Source of the DNA: Profundibacterium mesophilum KAUST100406-0324 | GTDB taxonomy: Bacteria; Pseudomonadota; Alphaproteobacteria; Rhodobacterales; Rhodobacteraceae | Direction: 5' to 3' | Length of the DNA stretch: 64,000 bases | Assembly (NCBI RefSeq): GCF_009835145.1 | Contig: NZ_APKE01000007.1 | Span: forward strand, 1-64,000 | Shown: one piece after another, positions 9,412-19,594 of the stretch | Layout: each line of letters opens with the position of its first letter | Numbering within the stretch: the first letter of the stretch is position 1 | Notes under the pieces: generated by a model | The model's input: the letters and a program-made list of their open reading frames with translations, nothing else | The model's database searches: none | What the model was told of the DNA's origin: nothing | Position numbers and translations under genes: made by a program

Positions 9412-9894
9412 ATGGCACCCAACCGGCGTCTGCCCGTTCCTTTGGGCGTACCGATCGCGGGGCTCCTCTGGAGCCTCGCAACCCTCCAGGCCCGCTCATC
9501 GGAGATCGCGTCACTGGACATGAGCCTTGCCGAGGCGGCGTTTCCGGTCACTCTTGGCGGGATAGGCCTCTTTCTCGCGCTGTGGGGCGGGTTCACCGGG
9601 GTGACCTGGGCCTTGTGCCGTGCATTCGGCGGGCGGCTGTCCCTGCTCGGCACGGGGGCGCTCGTTTCGCAAGCTGCCCTGCCGCTCTGGATCGCGGCGC
9701 CGGTTGCGGCCTTCTGGCTCGCCGGGGCCTCCACGGCCGCAGCCCCCCTGGCGGCGCTGGCCGGACTGGCCCTCTACGGATGGACCCTCTCGGGGCTGCT
9801 ATCCACCGATCTCGATTGGAGCCTCGCCAGAGCCGGCGCCGCGACCGCGAGCGCGATCATCTTCCTGGTCAGCTTCGTCTTCCTGACGATCTGA
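9412..9894 (+). CDS. Polytopic membrane protein of unknown function
   Basis: This is a 160-residue hydrophobic protein with about four or five predicted helices and no recognised motif. The Met at 9412, eight bases after the symporter stop, is taken as the start because it fits the operon spacing. It sits between the symporter and the dehalogenase genes, so it may assist transport or membrane assembly. No family is recognised. Confidence 0.65.
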   Translation: MAPNRRLPVPLGVPIAGLLWSLATLQARSSEIASLDMSLAEAAFPVTLGGIGLFLALWGGFTGVTWALCRAFGGRLSLLGTGALVSQAALPLWIAAPVAAFWLAGASTAAAPLAALAGLALYGWTLSGLLSTDLDWSLARAGAATASAIIFLVSFVFLTI

Positions 9895-9936
9895 GCCTTT
9901 CGCCCATAACAGACACCACTGACGGAGTTTTACCCG

Positions 9937-10668
9937 ATGAAGACCGAAGCCTTCGTGTTCGACGCCTACGGCACCCTTTACGACGTGCAATCAGTCTCGA
10001 AGATCACCTGTGAAAAATTCCCCCGGCACGGAGAGCTCATCACCCAGGTCTGGCGCCTGAAGCAGCTGGAGTACACATGGCTCCGCTCTCTCATGAACAG
10101 CTATCGCAGCTTCTGGGATATCACCGAGGAGTCGCTGATCTATACGCTCGACGCGGTGGGGGTGGAGAGTGACGCGGCGACGCGCGCGCAGATCATGGAC
10201 AAGTACCTGCATCTCGACCCTCATCCCGATTGTCATTCGGCCCTCGATGCACTGGCCGGGGTGCCCCTCGCGATCCTGTCGAACGGCAACCAGGGCATCC
10301 TCGACACGCTGGTCGAGAACACCGGGCTCGACCGCAAGCTCGAGGCCACGATCAGCGTCGACAAGGTCGGCATCTTCAAGCCTCATGCGGCGGCATACGA
10401 GCTTGTCGAAGAGCGGCTGAACGTGAAGCCGGAGAACGTGGTCTTCGTCTCATCCAACGCCTTCGACGCCTGCGCGGCCAAGAATTTCGGCTTCCGCGTG
10501 GCCTGGATCGAGCGCGTGACGCGAAAGGCGATGAACCGGGAGGTGGACGAGGCCGAGCATGTTGGCCCGTCGACCATGTTCAAGCTCCTGCGGATGCAGA
10601 TGGAGGATCTGGGGATGGAGCCGGATTACCGGCTGACATCGCTCAACGAACTGGTCGCGCTGCGGTGA
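9937..10668 (+). CDS. Type II L-2-haloacid dehalogenase (HAD superfamily)
   Basis: This 243-residue protein matches (S)-2-haloacid dehalogenases, which hydrolyse L-2-haloacids to D-2-hydroxyacids. Every catalytic position known for the family can be placed: nucleophile Asp9 in VFDAYGTLYD, Thr13, Arg40, Ser115 in LSNG, Lys148 in GIFKPH, Tyr154, and Ser172/Asn174/Asp177 in VSSNAFD. It is preceded by the symporter genes and overlaps the NrtS gene by GTGA. A second, unrelated dehalogenase (DehI type) lies 1 kb further on. This is more specific than a general HAD phosphatase call. Confidence 0.92.
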   Translation: MKTEAFVFDAYGTLYDVQSVSKITCEKFPRHGELITQVWRLKQLEYTWLRSLMNSYRSFWDITEESLIYTLDAVGVESDAATRAQIMDKYLHLDPHPDCHSALDALAGVPLAILSNGNQGILDTLVENTGLDRKLEATISVDKVGIFKPHAAAYELVEERLNVKPENVVFVSSNAFDACAAKNFGFRVAWIERVTRKAMNREVDEAEHVGPSTMFKLLRMQMEDLGMEPDYRLTSLNELVALR

Positions 10669-10961
10669 GCGAACAAGGGCCACCCCGGGGCGGGGCTGCC
10701 GCTCCGCCCCCGCGTTTCTGGAGTATCGCCCTGCACCGCACGGTGGTGCGCCGGGCGGCACGTGTCGCACTCGTGGTGGGGGTGGTCCTGGCGACCATCA
10801 ATCATGGGGACGCCATACTGCGCGGCGACATCGATCTGAGCCGCATGCTGAAGATCATGCTGACCTTTTGCGTGCCCTATTCCGTTTCCACGTATTCCTC
10901 GGTTCTGGCCACGCGCGACCTGCTCGCGACCCGCCGTCCTTGCGGGGACCTGCCCGGGTAG
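10665..10961 (+). CDS. nrtS: NrtS-type nitrate/nitrite transporter-like protein
   Basis: This 98-residue protein has two membrane segments and the NrtS core: VALVVGVVLATINHGDAI followed by KIMLTFCVPYSVSTYSSVLA. The GTG start overlaps the stop of the dehalogenase gene. NrtS proteins were linked to nitrate transport, but the family is widely distributed and poorly studied. In a dehalogenase operon it might handle another small anion; that idea is speculative. Confidence 0.8.
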   Translation: MSEQGPPRGGAAAPPPRFWSIALHRTVVRRAARVALVVGVVLATINHGDAILRGDIDLSRMLKIMLTFCVPYSVSTYSSVLATRDLLATRRPCGDLPG

Positions 10962-11021
10962 TTCATCGGGTGCGCGCGGGTGCGGCACCGGCGATCCGGC
11001 GGCATCGCCTTGTTCGGACGT

Positions 11022-11034
11022 TGCAAAAATTGCA
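11022..11034. promoter_or_regulatory. Palindrome upstream of the TetR gene
   Basis: The inverted repeat TGCAA-AAA-TTGCA lies about 40 bases before the TetR-family gene, in a GC-rich background. Its symmetry and position fit an autoregulatory operator, but there is no second copy to confirm it. Confidence 0.35.
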
Positions 11035-11070
11035 GGGTCGGAGGACTGACTGGCTCGGAAAGGGGTGTTC

Positions 11071-11652
11071 ATGGGACGGCCGAGGGAATTCGACATGGAT
11101 ACGGCCTTGGACAAGGCCCTGGAGATCTTCTGGCATCGCGGCTACGCCGCTGCTCCGATCCAGGAGATTTGCGTTGCCATGGACCTCAATCCAGGCAGCG
11201 TCTATGCCGCTTTCGGCAATAAGCACGGGCTCTTCGTCAAGGTGGTTCAGCGCTATCTGGACCAGATGAATCGTCCCGGTGTGGACCTGATGGATGCCGA
11301 ACCGGACGGGCTGAGGGGGATCCGCGCCTATTTCGAGTTCATCGTCGAGGGGATCGTCAATGGCAATCGCCGCTGGGGCTGCCTCGGGACCAACGCCTTT
11401 CTCGAACTCAAGGAGAACGACGCGGAGGTCGGGCGCCTCATGTCGGACCACCTTGGCCGGTTGGAACAGGCATTCTGCCGGGCCCTCGATCGCACGGGCA
11501 TCGAGGATGCCGCCGGGAATGCCAAATACCTGCTTTGCCTGTCACAGGGGCTCAACGTGATCGCCAAAACCGACCCGGATCGCTCGACGCTTCGCAATAT
11601 CGTCGAAATGGCACTCCTGCCATTCGCACGCCAGGAACCGCTCGTCTCCTGA
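11071..11652 (+). CDS. TetR/AcrR-family transcriptional regulator
   Basis: This 193-residue regulator begins with MGRPREFD and a typical TetR helix-turn-helix (EICVAMDLNPGSVYAAFGNK). The C-terminal ligand domain contains WGCLGTNAFLEL, seen in the TetR_C group that regulates oxidoreductase and transport genes. The ATG at 11071 is chosen over the GTG at 11065 because AAAGGGG is better spaced from it. It is convergent with dehI, 7 bp apart, and follows the symporter-dehalogenase operon. Control of either set by a haloacid is inferred. Confidence 0.9.
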   Translation: MGRPREFDMDTALDKALEIFWHRGYAAAPIQEICVAMDLNPGSVYAAFGNKHGLFVKVVQRYLDQMNRPGVDLMDAEPDGLRGIRAYFEFIVEGIVNGNRRWGCLGTNAFLELKENDAEVGRLMSDHLGRLEQAFCRALDRTGIEDAAGNAKYLLCLSQGLNVIAKTDPDRSTLRNIVEMALLPFARQEPLVS

Positions 11653-11659
11653 TCGGTGG

Positions 11660-12544
11660 TCAGTTTTCGAGCTGTCCCTGGAAGACAGCGACATTCGTGA
11701 CCAGGCCCGGCAGCAGCCATTGAAACAGGTGCACAACGGCCAGAACCTCTCCGGACGCTCCCTCCGCGGCAGCCGCCGCCCGAACGGTTTCCGAGCGCAC
11801 GTCGTTCGGATTGGGCAATGCCATGGCCAGTTCCGTGGCGCGGTCATGAACGGCCGTGACGATTTCGGAGTAGAGAGGCTGCCCGACCTGCGGCTGCAGC
11901 CCTTGCCAGGCCAGGTGGAAGTAGCTGGGCCACCGCGCCAGCGCGCGGTAATCGGTGTTCAGGAACGGGAGCCCCAGCGTCGCCTTGATATCCTCGTAGA
12001 GTGCGCGGCCGGAAGCGTCCTGGTGATGCGGCTCGACAAGTGTCAGCGCCTGTCCGGCGGGCCAGAGCACCGGCGGCGCGCCGGCCTGTGTGAGATCGCC
12101 CGGCGACGCCTCTCCCACCTCGTGCCCCTCCAGCAGCAGACGCGCGGACGTGGCCATCAGCAGGTAAGGCATGTTCCCTGCCGCGAAAACCTCGATGACC
12201 TTGCGGATCGCCGCGAGATCGGCGTCGGTATATCCCGCTTTTTCCAGGTCCCGGGCGAGCGGTGCCTGATCGAGCCGCGCCGCCTCCCGCTCGGCGCAGT
12301 CGCGCAGCTCGGTGCATGCAGAGCGGAAGGCGGTGCTGCGCACGATAGGGTCATACAGGCCCCAAAGCGCGCGGTAGAAACCCGGGAAACTGGCGAAGGC
12401 CATGGCGACCACGCCCATCCAAGGCACCCCGAACGCGGCCTTCGTGCTCGCATATGCGGCCGCCAGCTCTCCGGCGGCGAGATTCTCGGGAACGGTCCGG
12501 GGAATTGGGACGGGCCGGGGCTTGTGGCGCTGCAGGATGGGCAT
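11660..12544 (-). CDS. dehI: DehI-type (group I) 2-haloacid dehalogenase
   Basis: This 294-residue protein belongs to the DehI family, alpha-helical pseudo-dimers that hydrolyse D- and L-2-haloacids without a covalent ester intermediate. Two pseudo-repeats are visible, one around AAGNMPYLLM (Asn124) and the other around LNTDYRALARWPSYF (Asp198). The Asp and Asn correspond by position to the catalytic Asp and its counterpart in known DehI. The start at 12544 follows AGAGGAGA. Having both a DehI and a type II enzyme in 3 kb suggests complete use of racemic haloacids. The family was earlier also labelled halocarboxylic acid dehydrogenase. Confidence 0.88.
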   Translation of the reverse strand: MPILQRHKPRPVPIPRTVPENLAAGELAAAYASTKAAFGVPWMGVVAMAFASFPGFYRALWGLYDPIVRSTAFRSACTELRDCAEREAARLDQAPLARDLEKAGYTDADLAAIRKVIEVFAAGNMPYLLMATSARLLLEGHEVGEASPGDLTQAGAPPVLWPAGQALTLVEPHHQDASGRALYEDIKATLGLPFLNTDYRALARWPSYFHLAWQGLQPQVGQPLYSEIVTAVHDRATELAMALPNPNDVRSETVRAAAAAEGASGEVLAVVHLFQWLLPGLVTNVAVFQGQLEN

Positions 12545-13017
12545 CGTGTCTCCTCTGGCTGCGGCTGTGGGCGCGCGTATCGCCCATCGGCCACGCGGAA
12601 TGGATATGACCAAGACTGTCTGAATTGAACCGAAGTTCAACTACTCGTGGATCGAAAACCGCAGGCGCGCCGATCGACACGATCGCAGGCGGCCTTCCCG
12701 GGTCCGGCGCAGGGTCGGCGGTGGGCTCGGATGTCGCGCCTCCCACCAGTTGTCCACGCTGTCGGATGTGCCGAATGCGCGCCGGGCGGAACTGCCGCGG
12801 CCTGCCGCAGCCGCGCGTGATGCGGCCGGGATGCCGCCGCCCCGTGGCAGGCGCGATCCGCCGGCCGCTGCCTTGGGCCGCACGAAGTGCCGTGCATTGC
12901 ATGCCTGCCCGTGCTAGAGGGCGCTGATTGCGCTAACGCCTTGAGTTGTCGCGAGCGGCCTGCGCGCGCGGCGGCATTTCCGGTGCCGCGCCAGCCCATC
13001 GCAAAGGACCGATCACC
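12545..13017. other. Intergenic region between dehI and ndh with a palindrome
   Basis: This 473-base region separates divergent genes. The inverted repeat TTGAAC-CGAA-GTTCAA (12625-12640) lies about 80 bases before dehI and is a candidate operator, possibly for the TetR protein. The remaining sequence is very GC-rich, and its open frames look like shadows rather than genes. A ribosome site (AAAGGA) precedes the ndh start. Confidence 0.5.
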
Positions 13018-14301
13018 GTGATCCATCCCTCCTCCCCAGCAACGGATATGCGCCATCACGTGGTTGTCGTGGGGGGCGGCTTCGGCGGTCTGCAATGCAT
13101 CAAGTCGCTGCGCGGGCCGGGGATCCGGATCACGCTCATCGACCAGCGCAACCACCACTTGTTCCAGCCGCTGCTCTATCAGGCGGCAACGACAATCCTC
13201 GCGCCGTCGGAGATCGCCTGGCCGCTGCGCCAGCTCTTTCGCGACCGCGAGGACGTGACGACGCTGCTCTCGACGGTGACGGGGGTGGAGCCGGCCACGC
13301 GGCAGGTTGCCCTGGAGGACGGGGAGCGGATCTCCTACGATACGCTGGTGCTCGCAACCGGTGCGCGCCATTCCTATTTCGGCAATGACGGCTGGGAGCT
13401 GCACGCACCCGGGCTGAAAACCCTCGAGGACGCGACGGCGATCCGGCGCAAGATCCTCTTCGCCTTCGAGGCCGCCGAGGCGGCACGGGATCCGGCCCTC
13501 AAGCAGGCGCATCTGACCTTCGCGGTGATCGGGGCAGGTCCGACCGGGGTGGAGATGGCCGGGATCATCGCCGACCTGGCGCATCGCATCCTGCCGCGCG
13601 AATTCCGGCGCATCGATACCCACAGGGCCCGCGTGATGCTGATCGAGGCGGGGCCGAAAGTGCTCTCGGCCTTCTCCGAGGACCTGTCCGATTATGCGCG
13701 TGCCTCGCTGGAGCGGCTCGGTGTCGAGGTCGTCCTCGGCACGCCGGTGACGCAGATCGACGCCGATCGGGTCGTGATGGGCGACACGCAGGTCCCCTGC
13801 CGCACCGTGATCTGGGCCGCCGGGGTGCAGGCATCGTCCGCCGCCGAGTGGATCGGCGCACCGCGCGACGGGGCAGGGCGCGCCGAGGTGGCGCCCGACC
13901 TGAGCGTGCCGGGCCGTCCCGAGATCTTCGTGATCGGCGATACCGCCGCCGTGCCGGACGCATCGGGCGCCCCGGTGCCCGGCATCGCGCCCGCCGCCAA
14001 GCAGATGGGCGATTACGTCGGACGGCTGATCGCCGGACGCCATGCGGGAGCGGAGGCGCCGCCGCCCTTCCGCTACAAGCATCTGGGCAGCATGGCGACG
14101 CTCGGGCGCCGGGCGGCGATCGCGGATTTCGGAAAGGTCACGCTGAAGGGACGCCTCGCCTGGTGGATCTGGGGCGTGGCACATATCTTCTTCCTGATCG
14201 GAACACGCAGCCGGATCTCGGTCGCGCTGAGCTGGCTGTGGTCCTTCGTGACCGGCCAGAACAGCGCCAGGATCATCACCACCCCGAAGGGCAGCCGCTA
14301 G
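13018..14301 (+). CDS. ndh: Type II NADH dehydrogenase (NDH-2)
   Basis: This 427-residue flavoprotein oxidises NADH and reduces quinone at the membrane without pumping protons. It shows the FAD-binding VVVVGGGFGGLQ near the start, the NAD-binding FAVIGAGPTGVEMAG in the middle, and the second FAD motif FVIGDTAAV. C-terminal hydrophobic and amphipathic segments (LAWWIWGVAHIFFLIG) match NDH-2 membrane anchoring. The GTG at 13018 has an AAAGGA site; an ATG at 13048 directly before the FAD motif is the alternative. It stands alone and ends at a strong hairpin. Confidence 0.9.
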   Translation: MIHPSSPATDMRHHVVVVGGGFGGLQCIKSLRGPGIRITLIDQRNHHLFQPLLYQAATTILAPSEIAWPLRQLFRDREDVTTLLSTVTGVEPATRQVALEDGERISYDTLVLATGARHSYFGNDGWELHAPGLKTLEDATAIRRKILFAFEAAEAARDPALKQAHLTFAVIGAGPTGVEMAGIIADLAHRILPREFRRIDTHRARVMLIEAGPKVLSAFSEDLSDYARASLERLGVEVVLGTPVTQIDADRVVMGDTQVPCRTVIWAAGVQASSAAEWIGAPRDGAGRAEVAPDLSVPGRPEIFVIGDTAAVPDASGAPVPGIAPAAKQMGDYVGRLIAGRHAGAEAPPPFRYKHLGSMATLGRRAAIADFGKVTLKGRLAWWIWGVAHIFFLIGTRSRISVALSWLWSFVTGQNSARIITTPKGSR

Positions 14302-14305
14302 AAGC

Positions 14306-14343
14306 CCCTCCCGCCCCGCGGCGCCTGGCCGGGGGCGGGAGGG
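14306..14343. terminator. Strong hairpin between convergent ndh and katE
   Basis: A 12-bp perfect stem (CCCTCCCGCCCC with its complement) around a 14-nt loop lies between the ends of two convergent genes. It probably terminates both transcripts. There is no clear U-tract on either side, which is common in GC-rich genomes. Confidence 0.7.
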
Positions 14344-14356
14344 CATGGTGTGATGC

Positions 14357-16417
<2,061 letters not shown>

Positions 16418-16538
16418 GTCTTGGGATCCCGTAATACCGTGAAAGCCTGAGGGTAGAGTTTCCGGGAGGCCGAATGGTTCCATCACGCGCGCATGTTCCG
16501 CGGCGCGCCGCCCATCCTGAACCGCCGCGCCAACGTGA

Positions 16539-17180
16539 TCACCCGTGTTTGCGCGCCCGCAATGCCCCGCCCAGGGCCGCGCGGCGCTCGGCGACATGAC
16601 GCTCCATCAGGATCGACGGCGCGACGCCGAACATCTTGATGCGCCGCGTATGCGACAGCAGCAGCAGGCCGGCGGCATGGGCGAATGTATCGGCCGTCAT
16701 CAGCTGCGCCTCCCCGGGCGTCACGCCCAGATCCTCGAAGGCACGGCGCATCGGGGCGAGGGTCTCGGCGAAGGCCTTGTTCAATCCCAGGTCATGCGCA
16801 CGCCCGAGCCCCTTGGGCCGAAGCCCGGCCCGGAGGAGGTAGAAGCCCAGGTCGAGATCGCGCGGATTGCGATCGTAATGCTCGAAGACGGCCATGGCTG
16901 CGGCCCGGAGGCGCATGCCGGGATCGGGGCCGGCATGCTCCACCGCGTGCCGCACGCCCATCCTGCAGACCGCGAGCGCGTCATGCAGAAGCGTTGCATA
17001 GAGCGCCTCCTTGGAGTCGAAGTGGAAATAGAGCGCCGCCGGGGTGTAGCCCGCCTCCGCCGCGATCGCCCGCAACGACGCCCCCTCGAGCCCCTCTCGC
17101 TCGAAGACCGCGCGGGCCGCCATCATGATGACCCCGCGCCGCTCGAGCCGCGTTCCGGGGCGCACCGTCCGCTTGACCAT
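16539..17180 (-). CDS. TetR-family regulator
   Basis: This 213-residue regulator begins with a TetR helix-turn-helix ([20 protein letters not shown]) after a basic N-terminus. GAGGGTG precedes the start at 17180. It is divergent from the HpaB-family gene, with an AT-rich 84-bp region between them, and lies 121 bp before katE. The most likely target is the divergent oxygenase-like gene; control of katE is also possible. The effector is unknown. Confidence 0.88.
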   Translation of the reverse strand: MVKRTVRPGTRLERRGVIMMAARAVFEREGLEGASLRAIAAEAGYTPAALYFHFDSKEALYATLLHDALAVCRMGVRHAVEHAGPDPGMRLRAAAMAVFEHYDRNPRDLDLGFYLLRAGLRPKGLGRAHDLGLNKAFAETLAPMRRAFEDLGVTPGEAQLMTADTFAHAAGLLLLSHTRRIKMFGVAPSILMERHVAERRAALGGALRARKHG

Positions 17181-17264
17181 ACTGACACCCTCAAATTTAT
17201 TCGTTGATAGATTTTCAATAGTTGTAAAGAATTGACCGCGAATGCGCAATCAGGAGGAGCCATC
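17181..17264. promoter_or_regulatory. Divergent AT-rich promoter/operator region
   Basis: The region between the TetR gene and the HpaB-family gene is AT-rich, unlike its surroundings, and holds short symmetric words such as TTGA-N7-TCAA near 17204-17218. It ends in a good CAGGAGGAG ribosome site for the rightward gene. It is the natural place for TetR binding. Confidence 0.45.
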
Positions 17265-18884
17265 ATGCTAATGAGTGCCGCGGAATACCACCAATCCCTT
17301 TATGCGCTCAGCCCGCGGGTCTTCGTCAACGGAGAGCGGATCGAGACCGTGGCGGACGCTCCGATCCTGCGGCCCGGGATCGAGGCGATCGGGGTCACCT
17401 ACGACCTTGCGCGGATGCCTGATCATGCAGCCGTGATGACGGCGGCCGGCGCGGATGGCAGGGGGCCGGTGAACCGGATGCTGCATGTCGACGAGACGGC
17501 CGAGGACCTCCTCGCCAAGCTCGAGGCGGTGCGGCTGGTATGCCGGATATCCGGTTGCGCGCAAAGATACCTCGCCCATGATGCGTTCGGCGGGCTCCTG
17601 GAGGGCACGCGCCATGCCGATGCCGAGCACGGGACCCGGTATGGCGAGCGCTTCGACGCGTGGATGCAGCAGGTGCAGCGCGCCGACCTGGCGATCGGGA
17701 TCGCGATGACCGATGCCAAGGGTGATCGCAGCCTGCGGCCGGGACAGCAGGTTTCGCGGGACACCTATGTCCATATCAAGGAGCGCAGGCCGGATGGCAT
17801 CGTGCTATCGGGGACCAAGGCGATCGTGACGGGCGCGCCCTATGTGCATGAACTGCTGGTGATGCCTTGCCGCACGCATCGGGCCGAGGATGCCGATTGC
17901 GCCGTGATCTGCGCGCTCGCGGTCGATGCGCCCGGCGTGACGATCATCGCCCGCAAGGCGGGCCGTCCGGGACAGGGGGATGCGATCTTCTCGAACCGCT
18001 ACGGGCAGACGACGGCCGTGGTCCAGTTCGAGGATGTCTTCGTTCCCTGGGAGCGGGTCTTCATGGCCGGCGAGACGGTTTCCGCGGGGCTCGCGACCAC
18101 CACCTATGCCACGCATCACCGGCACAGCTGCATCGCGGCGCGCGCGGGTTTCGGCGATCTGCTGATCGGGGCGGCGGCCCTCATGATCGAGGCCAACGGG
18201 CTCGATGCCGACCGCCATCCGCATATCCGCGAGCAGATGGTCGAGCTGATCAAGATCGTCGAGGGGTTCTATGCCTGCGGTATCGCCGCCTCGGTGCAGG
18301 GGCGGCGCGGGGCCGCAGGCAACATGATGCCCGACCCGGTCTTCTCCAATATCGGCAAGCTGCTTCTGGCCACGCAGATCTACGACATGCACCGCATCGC
18401 CCATACCGTCTCCGGCGGCTTGATCGTGGCGCTTCCGGGCCCGGACGAGGATCACAACCCCGAGACGGCCGCCTCGCTCGCCGCCGTGCTTGGCGGGCGC
18501 GAGGATATTCCCCATGCGCAGCGGATGCAGACGGCGCGTTTCATCGAGGATCTGACCGTGTCGGACCAGGCGGGGTGGTATTCGGTCATCTCGCTGCATG
18601 GCGGCGGCTCGCCGGAGGCCATGAAGCGCGAGATCTGGCGCAATTATCCCGTGGGCGAGAAAGCGGAGGTGGTCGCCGCCCTGATGGGGCGGGGGGTGCA
18701 CGGCCCGAGCGCGGCACCGCAGACCGCGCGAAGCCAGCCGGGACGTTGCTGCCCGACGGGATGCCAGATCGCCGATCTGCCCGGCATCGACGGTCCGCTG
18801 CGCGAACGGCCCGCCGGCGGCGCGGGGGCGCAGGTTTCGGCAGGGCGCGAGAACGGGCGGGTGGTGGCGGGTCCCGCACGGTGA
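17265..18884 (+). CDS. 4-hydroxybutyryl-CoA dehydratase/HpaB-family flavoprotein
   Basis: This 539-residue protein belongs to the family that includes 4-hydroxyphenylacetate 3-monooxygenase and 4-hydroxybutyryl-CoA dehydratase (AbfD). Strong markers are MTDAKGDRSLRPGQQ, GTKAIVTGAPYVHE and FEDVFVPWERVF. It resembles AbfD most in length and motifs. However, against the four iron-sulphur ligands known for AbfD (Cys99, Cys103, His292, Cys299), the best alignment by eye keeps Cys98 and His285 but gives Tyr102 and Ala292 in place of the other cysteines. The [4Fe-4S] cluster is therefore probably absent, and a different flavin reaction is likely. The gene overlaps the isomerase-like gene downstream. 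Confidence 0.8.
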   Translation: MLMSAAEYHQSLYALSPRVFVNGERIETVADAPILRPGIEAIGVTYDLARMPDHAAVMTAAGADGRGPVNRMLHVDETAEDLLAKLEAVRLVCRISGCAQRYLAHDAFGGLLEGTRHADAEHGTRYGERFDAWMQQVQRADLAIGIAMTDAKGDRSLRPGQQVSRDTYVHIKERRPDGIVLSGTKAIVTGAPYVHELLVMPCRTHRAEDADCAVICALAVDAPGVTIIARKAGRPGQGDAIFSNRYGQTTAVVQFEDVFVPWERVFMAGETVSAGLATTTYATHHRHSCIAARAGFGDLLIGAAALMIEANGLDADRHPHIREQMVELIKIVEGFYACGIAASVQGRRGAAGNMMPDPVFSNIGKLLLATQIYDMHRIAHTVSGGLIVALPGPDEDHNPETAASLAAVLGGREDIPHAQRMQTARFIEDLTVSDQAGWYSVISLHGGGSPEAMKREIWRNYPVGEKAEVVAALMGRGVHGPSAAPQTARSQPGRCCPTGCQIADLPGIDGPLRERPAGGAGAQVSAGRENGRVVAGPAR

Positions 18885-19594
18885 GCGGGGCCGGAATGCC
18901 GCGGCGGGCGGTCTGGGTCTTCGATTTCATCTCTCCGTATGCCTATCTGCAGTTCAACCGCCTGCATGCCCTGCCCGAGGGGCTCGAGCTGGAGTTCAGG
19001 CCGGTCCTCTTCGCGGGATTGCTGTCGCATTGGGGGCAGCTTGGCCCTGCCGAGATCCCGCAAAAGAAGGTCCACACGATGCTGACGGCGCAATGGCGCG
19101 CCCGCCGGGCGGGATTGCCTTTCGTGCCGCCGCCGCGACATCCGTTCAACCCGCTGACATTGCTGCGCCTGTCGATCGCGCTGGGCAACCGGCGGGCGGT
19201 GATCGCCACCATCTTCGATCATGTTTGGGGGCGGGGAGAGGATGGCCAGGCGCCAGGCAGCATGGCGCGGCTCGCCGCACGGCTCGAGTTGCCGATGCCC
19301 CGGCTCGAACGCATGATCGCGGCGCCGGAGGTGAAGCGCAGCCTGCGCGCGAACACCGAGACGGCGGCGCGCGAGGGTGTGTTCGGCGTGCCGAGCATCG
19401 TCATCGACACGCGCATCTTCTGGGGTGACGACATGTTCGGCCTGCTGCTCGACTGGTTGCGCGATCCGGGCATACTGGAAACCCCCGAGGCACGGCGTAT
19501 CGCCGCGCTTCCCGCGGCCGCCGAGCGCTCCCGCACCGCCCCTCACCCGCCGGGGGAGCCCTTGAGCGAGAGTTCGGCCACCAGCGGCAGGTGA
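18881..19594 (+). CDS. 2-hydroxychromene-2-carboxylate isomerase-like (DsbA/GST-kappa fold)
   Basis: This is a protein of about 237 residues with the NahD/HCCA isomerase opening VWVFDFISPYAYLQF and the C-terminal GVFGVPSIVIDTRIFWGDD. In this family the Ser-Pro motif binds glutathione and isomerises aromatic ring-cleavage products. The GTG at 18881 overlaps the previous stop by GTGA; ATG at 18896 is an alternative start. Its position suggests a joint role with the HpaB-family protein. The end overlaps the convergent nuclease-like gene by about 50 bp, so the last residues may be little constrained. Confidence 0.85.
   Translation: MSGAGMPRRAVWVFDFISPYAYLQFNRLHALPEGLELEFRPVLFAGLLSHWGQLGPAEIPQKKVHTMLTAQWRARRAGLPFVPPPRHPFNPLTLLRLSIALGNRRAVIATIFDHVWGRGEDGQAPGSMARLAARLELPMPRLERMIAAPEVKRSLRANTETAAREGVFGVPSIVIDTRIFWGDDMFGLLLDWLRDPGILETPEARRIAALPAAAERSRTAPHPPGEPLSESSATSGR

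Noticed and set aside
9937-10668. A generic HAD phosphatase
   Set aside because: All residues specific for L-2-haloacid dehalogenases are present, which supports the narrower call.
17265-18884. A functional 4-hydroxybutyryl-CoA dehydratase
   Set aside because: Two of four iron-sulphur ligands seem to be missing, so the specific enzyme name was not assigned.
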